Shown: positions 8,811-19,113 of the stretch, in pieces
Layout of the letters: the number at the start of each line of letters is the position of its first letter
How positions within the stretch are numbered: the first letter of the stretch is position 1
Assembly: GCA_965222425.1 (NCBI GenBank)
Contig: CBDCTW010000024.1
Coordinates: 303,109 to 367,108, forward strand
DNA length: 64,000 bases
Source of the DNA: CBDCNP01 sp965222425
GTDB taxonomy: Bacteria > Acidobacteriota > Vicinamibacteria > Marinacidobacterales > DATDRI01
Reading direction: 5' to 3'
Translations under genes and position numbers: made by a program
The notes under the pieces: generated by a model
Database searches by the model: none
What the model saw: only the letters and a program-made list of their open reading frames with translations
What the model was told of the DNA's origin: nothing

Positions 8811-10754
8811 ATGAGCGATTTTGGAGCAACTGACCCGAAGACGGGCCGCCACGGCATCGTGGCCGCAGTCGGCGGCCGCTATCACATTCAGGCAAAGGTA
8901 GGCACCGGTGCCTTCGCCGACATCTACGAGACTCACGACGCCGTCTTGGACCGCACGGTAGCCATCAAGCAGTTTCGTCTCGACCGCTTCGCCTATCCCA
9001 ACAAGATAGAAGACCTCAAGAAGCGGATCTTGAGAGAGGCACAGGTGGCAGCCCAGCTACACCACTCCAATATTGTGACCACCCACGACATCATCTTGAC
9101 CGACGAGCGGTGCGTCATCGTCATGGAGTTCGTAGATGGAGTGACCCTGGAGGCGATACTCGAGAAGCATGGTCGCCTTGGCCTTCGTGACACCATCACG
9201 ATCTTGTCTCAAGTGGCGGACGCTCTAAGCCACGCACACCAGCACAAGGTTATTCACCGTGATGTGAAGCCCGCCAACGTGATGGTTTCGCGCTCGGGGG
9301 ACGTAAAGGTGACGGATTTTGGAATCGCTAAAACCGAGACCGCCACGAACCTCACCGCGAGCGGAAGCATCCTTGGAACGCTCGATTACATGTCGCCCGA
9401 GCAAGCGCAGGCCGGCCACGTGGACGATCGATCGGACGTCTTCTCACTCGGCTGCATCCTTTACGAATGTCTGTCGGGCAGGAAACCGTTCGGGGGCGAC
9501 AGCTTGACCGGCGTGGCTACTCCAAATCCTCAACGAGGAGCCCGAACCTCTCGACTGCGAGAAGCTAGGATTGCCGGTAGCGGTTCAGGCGGTCTTGAAA
9601 AACGCTCTGGCCAAGGACCCTCTCAAACGATTCGCTCCTGACGCGAGTTTGGACTGGCTCTACGGTCGATCCCCGCGATCGAGTCCGCCGAGCCGACCAA
9701 GGTCTTCCTCGATGCGCAGAGCATGGAAGAATCCGAGAGAAAGCTCTCGACCCAGGAAACGATACCGACCATCGACGACTCGGTGGCCGACAGCCTCATG
9801 AAAGTGGCACGGCGGACCACCTCAATCGAGCTGCACCTTCGGGTGCTGCTCAGGGAAGATCGTCGGCTGCGCCTCATTTCCCCGCCGTTGCTCCATTTTC
9901 GCAACGTGAACATGACCCCGGAAGAGGCCTTCGTTCTTTCGCGAATCGAGGGCACGGTGACGCCGCGAGACGTCTTCAAGGTGAGCGCGCTTTCAGAAGA
10001 AGACACCGCACGAATCATGCTGGGTCTGCTGCGCGCTGGAATCATCGAGCTCGATGGGGAGCCGAGCCGCCAAGAAATCGAGCAGCTCTTCGAGCTCTTT
10101 CAGCAACAAGACGATTGGCAGGTGCTGGGCGTGGACCCGCGAGCGGAGCCTACCGAAATCAAGAAAGCATTTCAAAAGAAAACCTTCCAATTTCACCCGG
10201 ACCGTTATTCCGGAGTCGACGACCCCGAGTTTCACAAAAAGCTATCTTTCATTTTCACTCGAGTAAGCGAGGCCTTTGCAACGCTTTCGAACCAAATTCA
10301 CGCAAACGAAGAGAGCGCACCTGCTGAGAAGACAGCGGCCACTTCGAACGAGGTCAAAGACGGCGCGCGAGCGAGGTCTGTCTTCGAGAGCGCCGGGGAC
10401 GCGTTCGGGGCTCAGGATTATTGGCAAGCGGTCGTGCTATGCTGGGAGGCTATCGATCTCGCCAACGATCAAGCCGAGTATTACCACCTGCTCGCTCTGG
10501 CTCTTGCCCAGAATCGTAAATGGCGACTAGAGGCCGAGCAGAACCTCAAGATGGCGACGGTTCTCGACCCGGACAACCCCGAGTACTTGAGCTCTCTTGG
10601 GACGCTTTACGAACGCGAAGGTCTCCGATTGCGAGCCCGGATGATGTTCGAGAACGCGACCGCGGTGAACGGGTCCTTCTCGATGACGGACGAAGCACTG
10701 GCCTCTTTCTTGTTCGAAGGCCGACCGGCATCGGCCTCGGAAAATCGAGTTTGA
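8811..10754 (+). CDS. Ser/Thr protein kinase fused to a J-domain and TPR region (two compensating frameshifts)
   Basis: The N-terminal half is a Hanks-type kinase: Gly loop GTGAFADIYE, VAIKQF, HRDVKPANVM, DFGIAK and MSPEQAQ are all present. Near 9520 one base too many moves the frame; the alternate frame then reads QILNEEPEPLDCEK and AVLKNALAKDPLKRFAPDA, the normal kinase C-lobe end. One base too few near 9655 returns to the first frame (ALRSIPAIESAEPTKVFLDA). The protein continues through a winged-helix-like segment, a J-domain with an intact HPD in FQFHPDRYSG, and TPR-like helices. I read it as one gene of about 647 codons. A separate J-domain gene starting at ATG 9723 is the alternative. 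Confidence 0.7.
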
Positions 10755-11207
10755 GTTAGAACGATAAACGAAGCCGGGCCCCTAACCCTGGCAGAGTTGA
10801 AAGAGGAGAGGGAGCCCGGCAGGAAGACGGTCCTCGATCTCATTAGCGAGTTTGGAGCTTAACGACACCAAACTTCGCTCGGTGGCAGCCTACCACCAGA
10901 GGACGAGGGGCGTTGGGCAGAGCCCAAAACCTTCTACGAGCTTATGTGTCTCGAGAAGGGCTCCCTCTCCCTCAGGAGACTCCCCGCTTCTCCGCGGGAG
11001 AGGTCGTCTGTAAGCCCGCGGCTCTCATCGCCGCGACTCCCCTCTCTGCCGGTACTTGCGGACGTCCCTCCTCTCGAGTATCCTTGTCGATGCTCCTAGG
11101 ATGGACTTCGGTTCGAATCCTACCGCGCGTATGGTTTCCAGCGCATGGGCGCCTGGCTTCGTGGAGGGGAGCACCCGGCCGTTTGGCGCCCCGGCAGGAT
11201 CTGAAGA
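10755..11207. other. Gene-free region before tRNA-Arg
   Basis: No protein gene is convincing here. It holds several GC-rich short inverted repeats and an isolated T-arm-like motif (GGTTCGAATCC near 11109) without a matching acceptor or anticodon arm, possibly a tRNA remnant. Confidence 0.4.
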
Positions 11208-11284
11208 GCGCCTGTAGCTCAGCTGGATAGAGCGTCTGCCTCCGGAGCAGAAGGTCGGAGGTTCGAATCCTCTCAGGCGCACCA
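11208..11284 (+). tRNA. tRNA-Arg (CCG)
   Basis: A complete cloverleaf can be folded. Acceptor GCGCCTG pairs with CAGGCGC, the anticodon stem TCTGC/GCAGA encloses loop CTCCGGA with anticodon CCG, and the T-arm is GGAGGTTCGAATCCTCT. The CCA end is encoded (11282-11284). Confidence 0.95.
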
Positions 11285-11333
11285 GTAATGAATCGAGCGA
11301 CGAGGCGAGCCTAGTGACCTCGTCGCTCGGTTA

Positions 11334-11358
11334 CACCCTCTCCTCTCAGGAGAGGGTG
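11334..11358. repeat. Palindromic hairpin between two tRNA genes
   Basis: CACCCTCTCCT / AGGAGAGGGTG forms an 11-bp perfect stem with a CTC loop. It lies between tRNA-Arg and tRNA-Lys and has no T-run, so it is more like a REP-type palindrome or processing signal than an intrinsic terminator. Confidence 0.5.
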
Positions 11359-11391
11359 AGGGGTGAGGGTGGTCTCACGCCGAAGAGAGAT

Positions 11392-11467
<76 letters not shown>

Positions 11468-11656
11468 ACAGAATCAGTCAGCGTCCCTATTACCTGCGGG
11501 TTGGCATGGAACGCCGTCCCGCTCAGGATGTGCGGATTCCGCAGCGAAACCTCGCCTTGCCATGAGGGTTTTTACGCAGGGTGGAGTGGAGCTGGGGGTC
11601 GCTGAACGAGCCTTCGACGGCTCGCAACACGTCGAGCTCGCCGCTGCGCTAGCGCC

Positions 11657-13167
11657 TTAGTTCCTGCCGCGCCCTTTCATCACGTCGCGGAACGTCTGGG
11701 CGAGAGAGCCAAAACTTTCGCTCTGCGCGCGGTCCTGACCCTCGGCATAGTCGCGCGCTTCGCTCTTCTCTCGAGCTTCGGAGACGGCTTTCGCGCTCAG
11801 GCGGATCCGTCCACGCCCGGCGTCGATATCGAGCACAATCACCTCCACATCACTTCCGACAGGAAAAGCCTTTCGAAGGTCCTGGCCACGGTCGAGGCCG
11901 GTCTCTTCGACCGGAAGCAATCCCGTCGTCCCGGGTTTGAGAAATACGAAGACGCCGTAGCTTTCCTGGCGCTCGACCTTACCGACGAGCCGAGCGCCGA
12001 CTTCGATCTTTTGCGAGGCTTGCGCATGGGCGCTCTTTGCACGGACAGAGCCTTCCTCGACGACGGCCACCCCCATGCGTTTGCGCTCCGAGTCGATCGT
12101 CAGGATCTCGACCGCACCTCGTTTCCCGGCGACACGCTCGCTTTCCATCCATCGGCTTTGCCCGTCGGCGGGAACGTGGAGACGTGCGCCAAGGCTTCGA
12201 TGCCCGGCGCTATCTCGATGAACGCACCGAAATCAGCGAGGCGTACGACGCAGCCGCTCATCACTTGAGCGACGCGATAGGTCGCTGACGCCGCCAGCCA
12301 CGGATCGGCTTGAAGCTGCTTCAAGCCGAGCGAGATCCTCTCTTGCTCCTCGTCAACGCGCAGGACTTGCACCGTGATCTCGTCGCCCGGTTGGACGACG
12401 GTCGAGGGGTCGTTCACACGTGACCAGCTCATCTCCGAGACGTGAAGCAATCCTTGAACGCGTCCACCGAGATCGACGAACGCGCCGTAATCGCGCACCG
12501 ATACGATCCGCCCCGGAAGAACGGCGTCGGGAACGATGAGTTTGCGGACCTCCTCGGCGCGTTCCCGCTCCTCCTCTTCGAGGAGCGATCGCCGCGATAC
12601 GACGACGTCCTTGCCGTCACGCTTTATCTCGACGATACGGAAAGTGTAGACCTTGCCTTCGTGAACCAACGGATCTTCGGTAAAGCGCGTATCGATTTGG
12701 GAGATGGGACAAAACGCGCGCTGGCCGGAGAAGCGAACTTCGTAGCCGCCTTTGATGGCTTTCTCGACGCGCCCTTCGACCGGGAGCCCAGAGCGATACG
12801 CGTCGTCCAGAGCTTCGCGCGTCGCGGCTTGCCGTGCGAGCTTGTGCGAGAGCTTGATGCTGCCGGAAGTGGAGACGACGACGGCTTTGACCGTATCGCC
12901 AACCTGCACCGAGTCTTTCCTTGCGGGCCCTTCCGGCCCTTCCGGTTCGGCGAGCTCTTCGAGATCGATGGTCGCCTCGCCTTTGCCGCCCACGTCCACG
13001 AAAGCCACGTCGGGACCCAGGGCAACGATCGTCCCTTCGACCGTATCACCTTCTTGCAAGAACTTCGGCTGGAGAGACTCGTCGAGCATGGCGGCAAAGT
13101 CTTCTTCCTCCTCTTCTTCCTTCGGGGCGTTTTCGTCGTTCTCGTCGGGTTCGTTCGGCGCGGACAT
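11657..13167 (-). CDS. S1-domain RNA-binding protein (ribosomal protein S1-like), frameshifted
   Basis: Start ATG at 13167-13165 follows AAGGAG at seven bases. An acidic N-terminus (PKEEEEEEDFAAMLDESL) leads into at least four S1/OB repeats, recognisable by VEGTIVALGPDVAFVDVGGK, VRDYGAFVDLGGRVQGLLHV, LADFGAFIEIAPGIEALAHV and YGVFVFLKPGTTGLLPVEET. The first frame stops near 12108 after GNEVRSRS. Adding one G to CGG restores GNEVRVEILTIDSERKRMGV in the adjoining frame, which runs to 11657. The whole protein would be about 503 residues. S1 proteins bind mRNA in translation. The shift is either an error or true truncation. Confidence 0.75.
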
Positions 13168-13850
13168 CGTAGGGCTCCTTTCGGATGACAAAACATCATA
13201 ATCCCAAGAGAGCGTCGTTTCCACGCTCGAGGTCTTCGGCTGCGCGAGCGTTGCGAGCGGTCGACATCGGAGCCATCTCGCATTACGATTTCGCCAGCCC
13301 TATCGTGTCGCGGTCTCCTCGGTCCGTTGGGTGCTCCAGCAGCTATGTGACACTTTTCCGTGTGGCACCGCGCCCAAATATCTCATCTTTGCGTGACGAC
13401 TACGCCGCCCGGTGCTTGGGCGCCGCCGACGTTGGCCCTCGAACCCATCAGGACTAATGATGATAAGGGACAGCCAGAAACATAAAGTTCGGCTACGAAG
13501 AGTACCCCTGGTTTCATTGCCGTCACCTCCTCACCCTCTCGCCGGCTGCTTGCGAAGACCGCCTTACGAAGTGCTGTACCATATCCCTTGGGGGACCACC
13601 AAGGGCCCTAAACCACTCCAAATTTAGGTGCTTCCATCGCCCTGTGGAAATTCCTGTGGAAAACTTCAGCGACGGACGATATGGCTGGCCAAGTGCCTGC
13701 CTGGCTTGAACTTCTCTGGATAGCGCAGGGTTAGGATATGTGGAAAAAATGGGCTCCGAGCATTCGCTTCTCAGGCGAATTCGCATCTCGGTCGAATAAA
13801 AGTGGGGGACCCTGACAGGGTCTTGTTGTGGGAATCCTTGTTCGGGTGAG
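13168..13850. other. Gene-free region between the S1 and radical SAM genes
   Basis: About 680 bases without a supportable gene. A perfect 7-bp stem CCCTTGG/CCAAGGG with a 7-base loop lies at 13586-13606. The sequence CTGTGGAAA appears twice nearby (around 13642 and 13656), without other origin-like features. Confidence 0.4.
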
Positions 13851-14945
13851 CTAATTGATCTCGATTGGAGTCGGGACTTTGGTGACGGCGCAAGAGCGAC
13901 AAATCGACTCGCCCTCGGACCCAGGTTTATCCCAGGTTCTTTCTCGATGCGCTTTGCGGATGCGATCGAAATTCTGGCTCGCCCAGGCTTCGCGGACGCT
14001 TAGTTGAGGGCTCCCGGCTCCCTCGACCACCGGCCCGCCGTCGATCTCCAGGGTGAACCCCTGACAGCAAGGCATGGTGTGCTTGCCGTCCCAGGTCACC
14101 ACCATCCGGCGAAAGGAATCCATACATTGGAACTCTTCGGCGGCCAGCTGGCGCCAGTGCGCGGCCTTCCAATGATGCTCCGAGCCAGCCGGGAAATAGC
14201 ATTCGCTGATGGACATCCAGTCGACGCCCATCTTGCCCTTCCAGAACTCTTCCATGCGCCCACTATCCACGGCTTGTGCGTTCAAGTGAGTCCGCACGAC
14301 AGAGGCGCGGATCCGGCAGTCCGGTGCTGCCTTGCCGTTTGCGCGTGTCTCGACCGCCCGGCGGACCGAGTTCAGCAGAACGTCCCACTCCCCGCCCACC
14401 CTCTGGCGGCGGTAGCCCTCTTCATCACAGGCATCCACAGAGAACATCAGATCGGTAATCCCCGCTTCGACGATCTCGCCGAATAGATCCGGGTTCTTAC
14501 GCCCGAGGCCGTTCCCGTTGGTGTTCACCATGATGTCGGGAAACTCGAGCTCGGCGGCGCGCGCTACGAAGTCGGCGATCTCGGGGTGTAACGATGGCTC
14601 ACCGCGGTAGTTCAGCTTGATGGAGCTCACTCCGATATCGGCGCACTGACGGAGCACGTCGTTGTATAGGTGCGGATCCATGTAGCCACGCATATAGGTG
14701 TGATCTTCGAATCCCTGGGTCCGGATGTGCTCATGAGTCCAGATTTGGCAAAAACCCTGTGGGTCCTCTTCGGAGCTGCCACACCGAAGGTCACAGACCG
14801 CTACCGACTCCAGGTCCACGTGAACGGGGTGGTCGGATGCGTCGAGCTCCTCACCCCGACGATCCCATTCCCGGCGGTACTGCTCGTAGCGCTGGCTGCG
14901 GGCGGGAGCTTCTCCCAGGAGCCTAAACGTAGGGTCTTTACTCAT
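13851..14945 (-). CDS. Radical SAM/SPASM-type enzyme with non-standard cluster motif
   Basis: The protein (364 residues) has the layout of a radical SAM enzyme: an early Cys cluster, then IKLNYRGEPSLHPEIADFV (the GEP-type strand), DIMVNTNGNGL, DLMFSVDACDEEGY, and a Cys-rich tail with MPCCQGFTLEIDG and ICRSCAV like a SPASM auxiliary-cluster region. The cluster-binding Cys are C51, C55 and C66 (VAVCDLRCGSS then GFC), giving C-x3-C-x10-C instead of C-x3-C-x2-C. I cannot tell the substrate; peptide or sugar modification are both possible. It is isolated, with no precursor peptide obvious nearby. Confidence 0.7.
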   Translation of the reverse strand: MSKDPTFRLLGEAPARSQRYEQYRREWDRRGEELDASDHPVHVDLESVAVCDLRCGSSEEDPQGFCQIWTHEHIRTQGFEDHTYMRGYMDPHLYNDVLRQCADIGVSSIKLNYRGEPSLHPEIADFVARAAELEFPDIMVNTNGNGLGRKNPDLFGEIVEAGITDLMFSVDACDEEGYRRQRVGGEWDVLLNSVRRAVETRANGKAAPDCRIRASVVRTHLNAQAVDSGRMEEFWKGKMGVDWMSISECYFPAGSEHHWKAAHWRQLAAEEFQCMDSFRRMVVTWDGKHTMPCCQGFTLEIDGGPVVEGAGSPQLSVREAWASQNFDRIRKAHRERTWDKPGSEGESICRSCAVTKVPTPIEIN

Positions 14946-15206
14946 AGCAACATCCGGCCGGCGGCCAGCATCGCACCAGTCTATCGGTTTTCACCCCCTC
15001 ATGCTAGCATGATGGCTCGCCAGTGCCCTCCCTTGCAGGGATAACCCGCACGGGAGGCTTCCCTTCGAATTTTGTGTGGGAAGCCACCGAAAACGGCACA
15101 CCCCACCCAGGAAATCACCGCCAGGCACACCGTTCCCCCGGGGAAAGCCCGAGACGGGAGAGTCCAAGACGTGCTAGCAAACAACGAAGTTTTCTATACT
15201 AATGAG

Positions 15207-15533
15207 ATGAAGAAGAAACTCCTTTCAGTTCTGGTTCTCTTGAACCTATCTGCTGCCCCCGGTAGCCGGAGGCAATGAACAGACGATTCGCTTTACCGTG
15301 AACCAGGCGATCGAGGTCGCCCTCGCCCTCAACCCTCGGGTCTTCACACGAGCAGATCACCGAGTTCGATCAGCGGGTCCGACAAGCCCGGAGCGGGGCT
15401 TTGCCCCAGGTCGAAGCCCTCGTCTCGATCGTTGCGAACCGCGACCCTGGACTCCTCAACAGTCCTTTCTTCTCCCAACTTCTCGAAGGACCCGACCCGA
15501 TCCGCTTCCCCCCGAGGCGACGGAGCCGCTGCG
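15207..15533 (+). pseudogene. Outer-membrane efflux protein (TolC-like) fragment
   Basis: The signal peptide MKKKLLSVLVLLNLSAA is followed by the TolC-type start EQTIRFTVNQAIEVALALNP and then SHEQITEFDQRVRQARSGAL, but these lie in three different frames. After about 110 codons the homology ends and RND-type sequence begins. It is the 5' remnant of an outer-membrane factor gene, joined by deletion to the following transporter remnant. Confidence 0.6.
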
Positions 15534-16742
15534 AGCCGGGTGACGCTCGACCTGCCCGACCGCGAAGATCGTCAGTGGAAGAATTCCCTTCTCACGATGG
15601 AGGAAACCCAACAGGCGCTCAGCGAGATCGATGGTGCCGACATCAAGGTCGACAACCCTCAGGAGGGAGTACACACGGGCAAGCCGGTAACGATCCGGAT
15701 CTCGGGAAACGACTTTCTGCTTTTGGAACGGCTGGCGCGCGAGGTTCAGGACACGATCCGCGATGTGGTACGGCTGTCGCCGGAGGCGCGTGCTTCACTC
15801 GACGATCTTGCCGATCTTACCGTTCCCGATGAGGACGGGATGCCCATTCCCATTCGCACCGTGGCAAGCATCGAGCCAGGCGTGGGCCCAGCTTCGATTC
15901 GCCGCGTCGATCTCAAAAGGGTGGTCACCGTGGATAGCGATGTCGTCCGCGCTTCGGGCCGTACCGAAAACTCGGTGAGACAGGAGGTCGGGGACCGCCT
16001 GCAGACGATGAATTGGCCGGTGGGCTACCGTTGGGAGTTCGCAGGATCGGATGAGAAAGAACAGGAGTCTCGCGCCTTCCTGCAGAAGGCTTTCGTGATT
16101 GCGGTCTTGCTCATCATGCTCGTTCTCGTCACTCAGTTCGACAGCTTGGCGTTGCCGCTGACCATCATGGTGTCGGTTGTCTTGTCACTCATTGGAGTGC
16201 TCTGGGGGCTCATCGTCACCGCGACTCCCTTTGGAATCATCATGACCGGCATCGGCGTCATCTCGTTGCTGGCGTGGTGGTGAACAACGCCATCGTGCTT
16301 TGCGACTTCATCCGTCAGCTCGAGAATCGGGGACTCCCGAGGACCCAGGCGGTCATAGAGGCCGGCGTCATCCGCCTCCGGCCGGTGCTCCTAACCGCGG
16401 TGACCGGTGCTGGGACTCATCCCCCTGACCGTCGGTTTGAACGTCGACTTCTTCGAGTGGACGATCACCACCGGCGGCGAGTCCTCTCAATGGTGGAGCT
16501 CGATGGGGGTGGCCGTCATTTTCAGTCTGACGGTAGCGACCGCGTTGACCCTGATCGTCGTGCCCGTCACGTACCACACCTTGGAAGAGCTTTCGGGTTC
16601 GCTACAACGAGTAACCGCCAGGCTGCAAAGCTTCGGCAAGCGGCCTGAAAGAGACGACCCACCTGACAGAGAGGATCGACCCGACCGAGAGGACCGTGAG
16701 TTGGCTCCTCCAGAGCTGCGACCGCCGGCGGGTCGCGATTGA
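15534..16742 (+). pseudogene. RND efflux transporter (AcrB/CusA-type), C-terminal remnant
   Basis: The sequence matches the second half of an RND permease. Visible parts are TGKPVTIRISGNDFLLLERL, the PIRTVASIEPGVGPASIRR porter segment, and transmembrane stretches FVIAVLLIMLVLVTQFDSLA and IMVSVVLSLIGVLWGLIV. A stop interrupts after GVISLLAW. The GVVVNNAIVLCDFI motif follows in another frame, and GLIPLTVGLNVDFFEW in a third. The N-terminal half is absent. Together with the TolC fragment this is the wreck of an efflux operon that cannot make a working pump. Confidence 0.75.
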
Positions 16743-16985
16743 TGGCCCCCGGTGCGCCGGCTATAATTCACTCCTCCGATAACCCGGGCTCATGGTTAAG
16801 GCGAGAGAAAGCCTCGTCGGTCGGGTCGGAGCGCCGCGTGCGGCCTCGAATGGCCGCCGGCCATCTGCGAAGTCACTCGTCAATCTTTGAAAGGCGTTAG
16901 AGGCTGCTCTTTTTCCTAGAGTGGCCCAGGTGGCCCGAGATGGCCTCTCAAGAGACGGCGAGATGGCGAAGGGAGATCGAAATAC

Positions 16986-17075
16986 GGAGGGGTGCAAGAG
17001 TGGCTTATCTGGCGAGCCCGGAAAGCTCGTGTACGGGCAACCGTACCGTGGGTTCGAATCCCACCCCCTCCGCCA
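16986..17075 (+). tRNA. tRNA-Ser (GGA), with C33
   Basis: A long-variable-arm tRNA: acceptor GGAGGGG/CCCCTCC, anticodon stem CGAGC/GCTCG with loop CCGGAAA (anticodon GGA), variable arm GTACGG-GCAA-CCGTAC, T-arm GTGGGTTCGAATCCCAC, and encoded CCA. Two oddities: position 33 is C rather than the near-universal T, and the D-stem CAA/CTG has a mismatch. Confidence 0.85.
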
Positions 17076-17119
17076 TGCGCACTGCACTTTTTGCGCTCTG
17101 GGAGTATTGAAAGGACGTT

Positions 17120-17240
17120 GAGCTGCCCTGCGGTTCAGGTCCTGCGCGAGACGAGCCTGTGAACCCCGTCAGACCCGGAAGGGAGCAGCGGTAAGCAGGT
17201 CCTCGACTGTGCCGCAGGCGCGCCTGGACCGCAGGGCTCG
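17120..17240 (+). ncRNA. ffs: Signal recognition particle RNA (4.5S type)
   Basis: The conserved apical domain is present: GTGAACCCCGTCAG, then CCGGAAGGGAGCAGCGGTAA and GCAGG. The flanks GAGCTGCCCTGCGG and CCGCAGGGCTC pair to close a long hairpin of about 120 bases. The RNA binds Ffh for co-translational membrane targeting. Its position just upstream of dnaX is seen in many bacteria. The exact ends are estimated. Confidence 0.9.
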
Positions 17241-17272
17241 ATAGCGCGCCCCGTAAAAGCAAGCGAAAACAG

Positions 17273-19108
17273 ATGTCCTACCAAGTGCTAGCTCTCAAAT
17301 GGCGACCTAAAGTTTTCGAAGAAGTCGTTGGCCAAGATACGGTCACCCGGACGCTTCGCAACGCCATCAAGCAGGACCGCGCGGCGCACGCCTTCCTTTT
17401 CTCCGGTGTTCGCGGCGTGGGCAAGACGACGACCGCCAGAATTCTCGCCAAAGCACTGAACTGCGCCACCGGGCCCACCGTCACCCCCTGTGGTGAGTGC
17501 CCGGCTTGTGTGGAGATCACCTCCAGCACGAGTCTCGACGTCTTGGAGATCGACGGCGCCTCCAACAATGGCGTCGAACAAGTCCGGGAGATCATCGAAG
17601 GCTCCCGGTACGCGCCATCGCGTGACCGCTTCAAGATCTACATCATCGATGAAGTGCACATGCTGTCGACTGCCGCCTTCAACGCCTTGCTGAAGACGCT
17701 CGAGGAACCGCCACCCCGGGTGAAATTTATCTTCGCCACCACCGAGTATCACAAGATTCCGGACACGATTCTATCTCGGTGTCAGCAATTCGAGTTCCGC
17801 ACCGTGCCCATCGCAATCATCGCCGATCAGCTGCGAAGTATTGCCCAGCATGAGGGGATAGAGATCGAAGACGCTGCGGTTTCTCAAATTGCTCGGGCGG
17901 CGGAAGGGAGCCTGCGGGATGCTCTGTCCGCGCTCGATCAAGTTCTCGCCGCGGTGGGAACGAAGATCGTAGAGAAAGATGTAGCCGAGCTGTTGGGGCT
18001 CATCGATCACGAGGTCCTGGCCAACGCCGCTCGTGCCATCATGGACCGCCAGACCGGTGCTATCCTTTCAATTGTCGACGAACTGGTTCGCGGGGGGCGA
18101 GATCTCAGGAGTTTCGCGCGCGGGCTCATTCAATACTTCCGTGACCTTTTGGTCGTTCGTGTCGCCCCCGATTCGCCAGAGCTCGTCGAGCTCGCCGGGG
18201 ATCGGCAAGAGCTCGACGAGCTCTCCAGTCGACTTTCCGAAGATGATTTGATTCGTAGCATCGATCTGCTCACGCAAGTAGAAGGTGCACTCCGCTGGGC
18301 TCCCGAGCCTCGCTTTCACCTGGAAGTAGCGCTCTTGAAGTTGTCGCAACTTCGAGAGCTGGTTTCTTTCGAGGACTTGCTGGCCCGCTTTGAAGCGCTG
18401 GCATCCGGTCGCGGCCCTTCTCAGGGAACGGGTGGTGCTCCGCGGGCGGCTCCGAGGCCGGCACCGAAAGAGGCCCCCGCACGGGCATCATCTAGAGGGA
18501 CGCCGACCAGGCGGCCCAAGGTTTCCAAGGTTCAGTCGAAGTCTCCTGGCTCACCCTCAACGGTTCCCGAAGCGGCAACGCCGGAGGCTCCGAAGAAAGC
18601 CGTTCCATCGTCGACCCCTGGCCCGACAAAGCCTGCAGGGCCGGCAGGGCCTGCAGGGCCTGTAGAAGATGAACCGCACGAGCTCGTCGACCGCATTATG
18701 GAGCGCATCCGTTCCGTCAACCCCAAGCTCTCTGCGCTGCTGTCCCATCACAACGGCGTGAGCCTAGACGACGATTGCCTCCACATCGGCTTCGACGTGG
18801 ACCAGAAGTTTTTCCAGGAACAGCTCGAGAGCGAGGACCTGCGACAACTGCTCGAGGAAACAGCGTCCGCATGCGCAGGGCGACCGCTCCGCGTCGAGAT
18901 TGCTCTATCCGATCGGAAGAAGGAGTCCCCGCCGGACCCACCTCCACCATCTCAGCAAGGACTTCGAGAGAAGGTGCTCCAGGAGCCGCTGGTCCGCTCT
19001 TTCTTGGAGACATTCCAAGGGGAGATCGAAGAGATCAAACCGCTCGGCGCCGCGTCTTCCGAAACAGAGGGAAACGACCGGCGGTCCGATCGACCCAACA
19101 AGAGGTAA
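17273..19108 (+). CDS. dnaX: DNA polymerase III gamma/tau subunit
   Basis: This is the clamp-loader ATPase of the replicative polymerase. The N-terminus YQVLALKWRPKVFEEVVGQD is diagnostic. Walker A is GVRGVGKTT, the zinc-binding Cys lie in LNCATGPTVTPCGECPAC, and the Walker B/DExx region is IYIIDEVHMLS. A Pro/Ala-rich linker (around residues 375-465, including GPAGPAGPAGP) separates the AAA+ core from a tau-like C-terminal domain. Length of 611 residues fits tau; I see no clear slippery heptamer for gamma. It begins a dnaX-ybaB-recR cluster. Confidence 0.97.
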   Translation: MSYQVLALKWRPKVFEEVVGQDTVTRTLRNAIKQDRAAHAFLFSGVRGVGKTTTARILAKALNCATGPTVTPCGECPACVEITSSTSLDVLEIDGASNNGVEQVREIIEGSRYAPSRDRFKIYIIDEVHMLSTAAFNALLKTLEEPPPRVKFIFATTEYHKIPDTILSRCQQFEFRTVPIAIIADQLRSIAQHEGIEIEDAAVSQIARAAEGSLRDALSALDQVLAAVGTKIVEKDVAELLGLIDHEVLANAARAIMDRQTGAILSIVDELVRGGRDLRSFARGLIQYFRDLLVVRVAPDSPELVELAGDRQELDELSSRLSEDDLIRSIDLLTQVEGALRWAPEPRFHLEVALLKLSQLRELVSFEDLLARFEALASGRGPSQGTGGAPRAAPRPAPKEAPARASSRGTPTRRPKVSKVQSKSPGSPSTVPEAATPEAPKKAVPSSTPGPTKPAGPAGPAGPVEDEPHELVDRIMERIRSVNPKLSALLSHHNGVSLDDDCLHIGFDVDQKFFQEQLESEDLRQLLEETASACAGRPLRVEIALSDRKKESPPDPPPPSQQGLREKVLQEPLVRSFLETFQGEIEEIKPLGAASSETEGNDRRSDRPNKR

Positions 19109-19113
19109 GACCG

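Noticed and set aside
11100..11130. T-arm-like GGTTCGAATCC suggesting another tRNA before tRNA-Arg
   Set aside because: No acceptor, D-arm or anticodon stem can be paired with it.
13180..13460. Open frame with ISHYDFASPIVSR resembling a transglutaminase-like N-terminus
   Set aside because: Too short, no continuation in any frame, no start signal; similarity is weak.
13640..13760. CTGTGGAAA repeats that might be DnaA boxes of an origin
   Set aside because: They do not match TTATCCACA well, are few, and no AT-rich unwinding region or dnaA/dnaN gene is near.
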